Positions 6,220 through 10,352 of a stretch of 10,352 nucleotides of DNA are shown piece by piece. A program made the position numbers and the translations under genes. The notes under the pieces are model-generated. The model saw only the letters and a list, made by a program, of their open reading frames with translations, ran no database searches and had not been told where the DNA came from. The stretch's first letter is position 1; every line of letters starts with the position of its first letter. This stretch comes from Deltaproteobacteria bacterium (GTDB lineage: Bacteria; Desulfobacterota_B; Binatia; Bin18). The stretch is taken from the NCBI GenBank assembly GCA_012271025.1, contig JAAXHF010000735.1:1-10352 (forward strand), written 5' to 3'.

Positions 6220-6873
6220 ATGGCACAAGCCGGGGTAATCTTCGATCTTGACGGGGTGTTGATTGACTCCGAGGGCTTATACTACCGGGCCTATAGCGAG
6301 GTCTTAGAAGCCTATGGAATCACGATCAGCCGGGAGGAATACGAAGACCACTGGATTGCCACCGGCACCGGGCCGGAATATATCGTCGCCAAACACGGCC
6401 TGTCGGTTGCTCCCCAGGAACTCCGCCAGCTGCGCTCGCCCGTATATGTGAAGCTGCTGGAACAGGAGGGGCGGCTGATGCCCCACGTCGAGCAGACTCT
6501 GGCCGGGCTGGCCCCGCATTTTGCCCTGACGGTGGCGACCAACAGCAATCGGGACGCCCTTGACCTGATTCTCCAGCGCTTCGGCATCGCCCGCTTTTTC
6601 CCGATGACGGTGGCCCGCCAGGACTACACCGGCGCCAAGCCCCTGCCCGACGCCTTTTTGACCGCCGCCCGCAAGCTGGGACTCGCGCCCGACCGCTGCG
6701 TGGTTGTCGAAGACACCTATAAGGGTGTGATGGCTGCGGTGAATGCCGGCATTGCCTGCGTCGCCGTCCCCAACCAGTACACCCGTCGCAACGACTTCAG
6801 TAAGGCGTCTCTCGTGCTCTCGAACCTGGGAGAATTGACCCCCGAAGTCGTCCGCAGCCTTATCCACAGCTGA
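6220..6873 (+). CDS. HAD-superfamily hydrolase, beta-phosphoglucomutase-like
   Basis: A 217-residue HAD phosphatase of the capped PGM-like subgroup. Motif I is FDLDGVLIDSE with nucleophile Asp9 and acid Asp11; a helical cap follows (about 16-85); motif II is TVATNSN around Thr107; motif III is Lys140 (GAKPLPDAF); motif IV is VVEDTYKG with Glu164 and Asp165. Such enzymes dephosphorylate sugar phosphates, phosphoglycolate or similar small metabolites, or isomerise hexose phosphates; the exact substrate is not visible. AAAGGAG (6208-6214) is 5 nt before ATG 6220. It is divergent from the 71-residue ORF (46 nt gap) and followed by a 270-nt noncoding repeat region, so it is likely monocistronic. 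Confidence 0.92.
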   Translation: MAQAGVIFDLDGVLIDSEGLYYRAYSEVLEAYGITISREEYEDHWIATGTGPEYIVAKHGLSVAPQELRQLRSPVYVKLLEQEGRLMPHVEQTLAGLAPHFALTVATNSNRDALDLILQRFGIARFFPMTVARQDYTGAKPLPDAFLTAARKLGLAPDRCVVVEDTYKGVMAAVNAGIACVAVPNQYTRRNDFSKASLVLSNLGELTPEVVRSLIHS

Positions 6874-6902
6874 CAGCTCGGCCATGCTCAGTTTGCCTTG
6901 TC

Positions 6903-6987
6903 CCCCTCTCCCCAGCCCTCTCCCTCCAGGGGAGAGGGAGCAGGAAATTCCCTCCCCCCGGTGAGGGGGAGGGCCAGGGAGGGGGGT
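6903..6987. repeat. REP-like palindromic element with two tandem hairpins
   Basis: A purine/pyrimidine-skewed element in the 270-nt gap between the HAD and alpha/beta hydrolase genes. Hairpin 1 pairs CCCTCTCCC (6916-6924) with GGGAGAGGG (6930-6938), loop of 5. Hairpin 2 pairs CCCTCCCCC (6950-6958) with GGGGGAGGG (6965-6973), loop of 6. The outer arms are also roughly complementary. Elements whose conceptual translation reads like SPSRGEG recur as dispersed extragenic repeats in many proteobacterial genomes. It could limit readthrough or stabilise the upstream mRNA. Confidence 0.75.
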
Positions 6988-7143
6988 GCTCCGTGGGCAG
7001 AGATGACGGGCACTGCGAAACTGAGACCACTCCCCCCGAGTGTTCTCTCTTCCCTCCGTGTTGCTTTTCCTCTATCCTGATCCCCGCCTGAGTTCCCGCG
7101 TGGCGGGAGAGGCGAACGGCACAGCTGACAAGGAGGGGAATGC
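6988..7143. other. Noncoding leader region of the alpha/beta hydrolase gene
   Basis: No convincing gene is seen here. It contains a pyrimidine-rich stretch (about 7038-7075) and a small hairpin TCCCGC-GTG-GCGGGA at 7094-7108, and ends with AAGGAGGGG (7130-7138), the ribosome-binding site for the gene at 7144. A promoter is expected but none stands out. Confidence 0.5.
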
Positions 7144-8001
7144 ATGACGGCACAGTCAACCGATTGTTATGTCGAGGCTAACGGACTGAAATTTCACTAC
7201 CTGGACTGGGGCGATCCCGCCAACCCCCCGCTGGTTCTCCTCCACGGAGTCGGCCAAACCTGCCATACCTGGGACTTGTTCGCGGCCGCCATGTCCCCCC
7301 ACTTTCACGTCATGGCTTTTGACCAGCGCGGCCACGGCGACACCGACTGGGCGACCGACAAAGACTACTCGCGCCGCAGCATGGTCAAGGATGTCGAGGC
7401 GTTTACCACCGCGCTCGGCCTGGACCGCTTTTTTCTGACCGGCATGTCAATGGGCGGGGCCAACTCGCTGTCGTTTACGGCTAACAATCCGGATCGGGTT
7501 GAAGCCCTGGTCGTGGTTGATGTCGGCCCCCGGGTCGAAAACAAGGGCGTGCAGAATATCCGCAACTTCATGAAGGATTTCCGCGAGTTTGACACCCTGG
7601 ACGAGGCGGCGGCGGTCATCCACAAGTTTAACCCCCGCCGCCCCCTGGAGATCATCCGCAAGTACACTGTGGTCTACAACCTCAAACAGCTGCCCAGCGG
7701 CAAATGGACCTGGAAGTACGACACCTATTTCAGCGAGGGCCATCGCCGGGGCGATATCAAACAGATGCAGCAGGAGCTGTCCCAGGAGGTCAAAAAAATC
7801 ACCTGCCCGACGCTGCTGGTCAAAGGCGCCGAAAGCGATGTGCTGTCGCTGGACGGGGCGCGGCTGCTCCAGACCGCCATCCCCGGCTCGGAGTTTGCCC
7901 TGGTCGCCGGGGCGGGCCACTCGGTGATGGGCGATAACCCGCCGGGCTTTGAGGCGGCGGTGCGGGAGTTTTATCTCAACAAGGGCTACCTCACGGCCTG
8001 A
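7144..8001 (+). CDS. Alpha/beta-fold hydrolase
   Basis: A 285-residue serine hydrolase. Visible are LVLLHGVGQT (oxyanion hole, 30-39), FDQRGHGDTD (59-68), the nucleophile elbow G-M-Ser102-M-G, an inserted helical cap with NPRRPLEIIRKY, the acid region LVKGAESDVLS and the catalytic His in GAGHSVMGDNP. There is no signal peptide, so it is cytoplasmic. The family includes esterases, lactonases, C-C hydrolases and epoxide or halide hydrolases; the elbow and cap do not settle which. Start ATG 7144 has AAGGAGGGG 5 nt upstream; an out-of-frame ATG at 7140 is ignored. It heads a plus-strand run of four or more genes: an atypical SDR follows after 47 nt, suggesting a shared pathway or at least co-transcription. 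Confidence 0.92.
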   Translation: MTAQSTDCYVEANGLKFHYLDWGDPANPPLVLLHGVGQTCHTWDLFAAAMSPHFHVMAFDQRGHGDTDWATDKDYSRRSMVKDVEAFTTALGLDRFFLTGMSMGGANSLSFTANNPDRVEALVVVDVGPRVENKGVQNIRNFMKDFREFDTLDEAAAVIHKFNPRRPLEIIRKYTVVYNLKQLPSGKWTWKYDTYFSEGHRRGDIKQMQQELSQEVKKITCPTLLVKGAESDVLSLDGARLLQTAIPGSEFALVAGAGHSVMGDNPPGFEAAVREFYLNKGYLTA

Positions 8002-8002
8002 G

Positions 8003-8017
8003 TCAGGCTCTGCCTGA
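8003..8017 (+). other. Short hairpin after the alpha/beta hydrolase gene
   Basis: TCAGGC (8003-8008) pairs with GCCTGA (8012-8017) around a 3-nt loop, directly after the stop. The following bases are only mildly T-rich, so this is at most a weak terminator or processing site within the operon. Confidence 0.4.
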
Positions 8018-8048
8018 GCTTGTCCGTTTCTGCCCAGAGAGGTGTGTG

Positions 8049-8840
8049 ATGGATCTTGGATTGCAAGACAAAGTCGTCATTGTCGGCGGCGCCAGCAAAG
8101 GCATTGGCCGGGCGGCCGCCCTGGGCTTTGCCCGCGAGGGAGCCAAGGTCACGATTGCCGCCCGCGACCCCGACCAGCTGAACGCCACTGCGGCGGAGAT
8201 TCGCCGGGACACCGGCGCGGACATCCTGGCCGTGCCGAGCGATCTGTCACAGGCCGAGGCAACCGACCGGGTGGTGGATGAGACCCTGGCCCGGTTCGGC
8301 ACCGTCCATGTGCTGGTCGCCAATACCGGCGGTCCCCCCATGGGTGGCTTTGACAACATGGATGACGCGGCCTGGGAAGCGGCCTTTGCCCTCAACTTTC
8401 TCAGCACCGTCCGGCTCATGCGACGGGTGTTGCCGCATATGAAACAGCAGAACTGGGGTCGCCTGCTGTCCGTGATGTCGATGTCGGTCAAGGAGCCGAT
8501 TGACGGCCTGATTCTGTCAAACGGCGTGCGGCCGGCGGTGGTCGGCATGGCCAAGACGCTGTCGCGGGAAGTCGGCAGCCACAACATCACCGTCAACACC
8601 GTCCTGCCGGGCCTGATTCTGACTGATCGCTTGCGCAGCGGCATCACCGCCCGGGCCGAGCGGGCCGGCCAGTCGTTTGACCAGACGCTGGAGGCCAGCG
8701 CCGCCAATATTCCGCTGAAACGGGTCGGCGACCCCCAGGAGATGGCCAACGTCATCGTCTTTCTGGCCTCCGAAGCGGCCAGCTATGTCAACGGGGTCAG
8801 TATCCAGGTTGACGGCGGGGTGGTGCGCGGGCTGCTGTAG
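8049..8840 (+). CDS. Atypical SDR, FabG-like, lacking the Tyr-Lys catalytic pair
   Basis: A 263-residue protein with a clear SDR fold: glycine loop GGASKGIG at 13-20, Ala-Ala-Arg at 37-39 (NADPH-type), Asn116 and the C-terminal FLASEAASYVNGVSIQVDGG block. The active site is unusual: the NNAG motif reads ANTGG (91-95), Ser144 is kept, but YxxxK is replaced by Ser157-x-x-x-Arg161 (LSNGVRPAVVGMAKTL). This matches a known divergent group annotated as 3-oxoacyl-ACP reductase-like; its members may use another mechanism, another substrate or no redox chemistry. ATG 8049 is preferred (GAGAGG at 8037-8042, 6 nt upstream) over the GTG at 8046. It ends 13 nt before the HisN-like phosphatase, indicating an operon. 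Confidence 0.9.
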   Translation: MDLGLQDKVVIVGGASKGIGRAAALGFAREGAKVTIAARDPDQLNATAAEIRRDTGADILAVPSDLSQAEATDRVVDETLARFGTVHVLVANTGGPPMGGFDNMDDAAWEAAFALNFLSTVRLMRRVLPHMKQQNWGRLLSVMSMSVKEPIDGLILSNGVRPAVVGMAKTLSREVGSHNITVNTVLPGLILTDRLRSGITARAERAGQSFDQTLEASAANIPLKRVGDPQEMANVIVFLASEAASYVNGVSIQVDGGVVRGLL

Positions 8841-8853
8841 CGGGGGTGTCTGT

Positions 8854-9645
8854 ATGGACGCCATTGTGTCGGCCGCAATCGAGGCGGCCAAAGCCGGCGG
8901 CGAGATCGCCCGACACTATTTCCGGACAAACCTCAGCGTCGAGACCAAGGCGGATCGCACGCCGGTCACCCGCGCCGACCGTGAGAGCGAGGCGTGCATC
9001 ACCCGCATCCTGAGCCAGCGCTTCCCGGACCACGGTTTCCTGGGCGAAGAGCTGGGCGAGCGGCCGGGCAGGAGTGACGCGCGCTGGATCATCGACCCGA
9101 TTGACGGCACCAAGAACTTCATCCGTGGCATCCCGTTCTTTGCCGTCCTGGTTGCCCTGGAAGAAGCCGGCCAGATCACAGCCGGGGTGATGTATGCGCC
9201 GGCGCTGGGCGAGCTACTGTACGCCCGACACGGCCAGGGGGCGTTTGTCCAGAACCAGACGGCGTCAGCCAATGACCGGCGGGTGTGGGTGTCCGCTGTC
9301 GAACACCTGGACCGGTCCATGCTCATTCACGGCGGCCTGAACGACCTGAAGAGCCGCCCCTGCTGGCCGGCTTTTTTATCCCTGGTAGATGCGACCGCCC
9401 GGCAGCGCGGCTTTGGCGATGCACTTGGCCACAGCCTGGTGATCGGCGGCCAGGCCGAGGTCGCGCTTGAGCCGGAGATCAAACCCTGGGACGTGGCGCC
9501 GACCAAGATCCTTGTGACCGAGGCGGGCGGGCGCTATTCTGACTTCAGCGGCAGTCCCTCGATTTATAGCGGCACGGCGGTGGTCTCAAACGGACGCGTC
9601 CATGACGCCGTCATCGCCAGATTGCAGGAAAAAAGGGGAGAGTAG
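8854..9645 (+). CDS. Inositol-monophosphatase-family phosphatase, histidinol-phosphatase (HisN)-like
   Basis: A 263-residue Mg-dependent, Li-sensitive-type phosphatase. Metal-binding motifs are all present: GEE at 64-66, DPIDGT at 81-86 and WD at 212-213, with the HisN-like segments KADRTPVTRADRESE (32-46), WIIDPIDGTKNFIRGIP and the terminal VVSNGRVHDAVI. These resemble HisN histidinol-phosphate phosphatases more than CysQ or SuhB, but no other histidine-biosynthesis gene is here, so a different sugar or inositol phosphate substrate remains possible. ATG 8854 has a weak GGGGGTG ribosome-binding site and lies 13 nt after the preceding SDR. Its last codons overlap the Shine-Dalgarno of the next gene, whose ATG is only 2 nt past the stop, so translation of the candidate selenoprotein is probably coupled to it. 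Confidence 0.88.
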   Translation: MDAIVSAAIEAAKAGGEIARHYFRTNLSVETKADRTPVTRADRESEACITRILSQRFPDHGFLGEELGERPGRSDARWIIDPIDGTKNFIRGIPFFAVLVALEEAGQITAGVMYAPALGELLYARHGQGAFVQNQTASANDRRVWVSAVEHLDRSMLIHGGLNDLKSRPCWPAFLSLVDATARQRGFGDALGHSLVIGGQAEVALEPEIKPWDVAPTKILVTEAGGRYSDFSGSPSIYSGTAVVSNGRVHDAVIARLQEKRGE

Positions 9646-9647
9646 CT

Positions 9648-10271
9648 ATGGATACGCCAATCGAAATCATCGAGTTCTCTGACTATCTGTGACCCTGGTG
9701 CTATCCTGCGGCCGTGCGCCTGCAAAAGATCAAACAGCACTATGGCGATAAAGTCAGCATCACCTGGCACCCGTTTGCCCTGCGCCCCCAGTATGACCCC
9801 CGGCCGTTTCAGTTTCGTGACAGCTATGCCGAGAATGCCTGGAAACGCGCCTCGGCGCTGGCCGAACCGGAAAACCTGTCCTACACCATGTGGCCGCACG
9901 AGGAGTTTCCGCGCTGGAGTATGCCGGGCCTGGAGGCCGGTGTGGCCGCCCAGCGCCAGGGCGAGGAGCTGTTTCTGAATTTTCACACCCAGCTCTTCCG
10001 GTCCTTTTTCATTGACAGCAAGAGTCTCATCGACAAGGACAACCTCGTTGCCGTAGCACGGGCGTGCGGCCTGGATATGACCGCCTTTCTGCGCGACATT
10101 GAGGACAAAGCCTTTCAGGATCAGGTTCGCCAGCAGTGTGTTGAGGCGGTTGATACCCACTTGGTCAGCGCGGTGCCGACGGTCATCATGGGCGGCAAGA
10201 GGCGCCAGATCGGTATGGTGCCGGAAGAAGCCTACTGGCAGGATCTGGCCGCCCTGGGACTGGAGCGGTAA
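9648..10271 (+). CDS. Candidate selenoprotein: DsbA/FrnE-like thioredoxin-fold oxidoreductase with in-frame TGA (Sec15) in a UxxC motif
   Basis: Read from ATG 9648 this is a 207-residue DsbA-family protein (FrnE/2-hydroxychromene-2-carboxylate isomerase group) interrupted only by TGA at 9690-9692. Residues 1-14 (MDTPIEIIEFSDYL) form the first strand, then TGA, then PWCY: the TGA replaces the first Cys of the family's CPWC motif, giving Sec15-Pro-Trp-Cys18. The all-helical insertion follows, and the conserved cis-proline is Pro177 in SAVPTVIMGG. The rest of the frame is open to TAA 10271. GGGGAG (9635-9640) is 7 nt before ATG, confirming a start upstream of the TGA. A gene caller would start at GTG 9714 and lose the active site. 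Other genes here end in TGA, so the code is not reassigned. Alternatives are a nonsense mutation or a base error. No signal peptide; probably a cytoplasmic thiol oxidoreductase or isomerase. Confidence 0.8.
9707..9724 (+). promoter_or_regulatory. Candidate bacterial SECIS hairpin
   Basis: Stem TGC-GGC (9707-9712) pairs with GCC-T-GCA (9718-9724) with one bulged T at 9721; the 5-nt apical loop is CGTGC (9713-9717) with G in its second position. The loop begins 20 nt after the TGA, inside the spacing expected for bacterial SECIS elements, and a loop G and bulged U recall the SelB-binding minihelix. In GC-rich DNA such hairpins also arise by chance. Confidence 0.45.
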
Positions 10272-10337
10272 TCAGAGGCGCTGGATCAAACAGTTCCTGG
10301 AGGTCGTCCGCGTCCTGGCGCGGAAGAAGGAGCAAGC

Positions 10338-10352
10338 ATGATTTCCCTGACC
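10338..10352 (+). CDS. Start of a further gene, cut by the window edge
   Basis: AAGGAG (10327-10332) lies 5 nt before ATG 10338, and five codons (MISLT) are visible before the sequence ends. It is on the same strand as the run before it, 66 nt after the candidate selenoprotein. Too little remains to name the product. Confidence 0.55.

Noticed and set aside
6903..6987. CRISPR array or insertion-sequence end
   Set aside because: There are only two unequal hairpins, no regular direct repeats with spacers, and no transposase.
6860..7159. Small ORFs across the REP-like repeat on both strands
   Set aside because: They are low-complexity Pro/Ser/Gly/Arg translations of the palindromic repeat.
8785..8853. 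N-terminal extension of the HisN-like protein
   Set aside because: It overlaps the upstream SDR and adds residues unlike the family; ATG 8854 gives the normal N-terminus.
9714..10271. A separate gene starting at GTG 9714
   Set aside because: It would lack the first strand and active-site motif of the thioredoxin fold and has no ribosome-binding site; the true start is ATG 9648 with the TGA read through.

Overview
The window looks like a high-GC bacterial chromosome. It has strong Shine-Dalgarno sites, tightly spaced genes, UGA used as an ordinary stop, and a rich set of short-chain dehydrogenases and hydrolases. That gene mix fits an environmental or marine, deltaproteobacteria-like or Tectomicrobia-like lineage, but no marker gene fixes the taxon. 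The strongest signal is at the right end: a DsbA/FrnE-like thioredoxin-fold gene (9648-10271) with an in-frame TGA exactly where the first catalytic cysteine of CPWC should be. This is a probable selenoprotein with a Sec-Pro-Trp-Cys active site.

Region 1 (1-2501) is an accessory, defence-like segment that looks less GC-rich than the rest. On the minus strand lies a 560-residue fusion of a phage Gp37/Gp68-like (DUF5131) domain with a three-Cys-motif partner (TcmP) domain. Its first motif cysteine is a tyrosine, and a ribosome-binding-like site precedes an internal ATG at the domain junction. Divergent to it is a HicA-HicB toxin-antitoxin pair. The space between them holds dyad repeats and possibly overlapping divergent promoters.

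Region 2 (2519-4623) runs on the plus strand: a phosphotriesterase-family metallohydrolase with a bridging Glu, a classical SDR dehydrogenase and an unrecognised 78-residue protein. These are close enough to be one operon. Region 3 (4685-6873) alternates strands: a second classical SDR (minus), a GFA/CENP-V-type zinc protein (plus), a 71-residue ORF resembling the C-terminal part of LarE (minus) and a HAD phosphatase (plus).

Region 4 (6874-7143) is noncoding and carries a two-hairpin REP-like repeat. Region 5 (7144-10352) is a plus-strand run: an alpha/beta hydrolase, an atypical SDR whose YxxxK is SxxxR, an inositol-monophosphatase/HisN-like phosphatase, the candidate selenoprotein and the first codons of another gene. 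The metabolic genes suggest turnover of small carbonyl, ester or phosphate compounds. No single pathway can be assigned from sequence alone.
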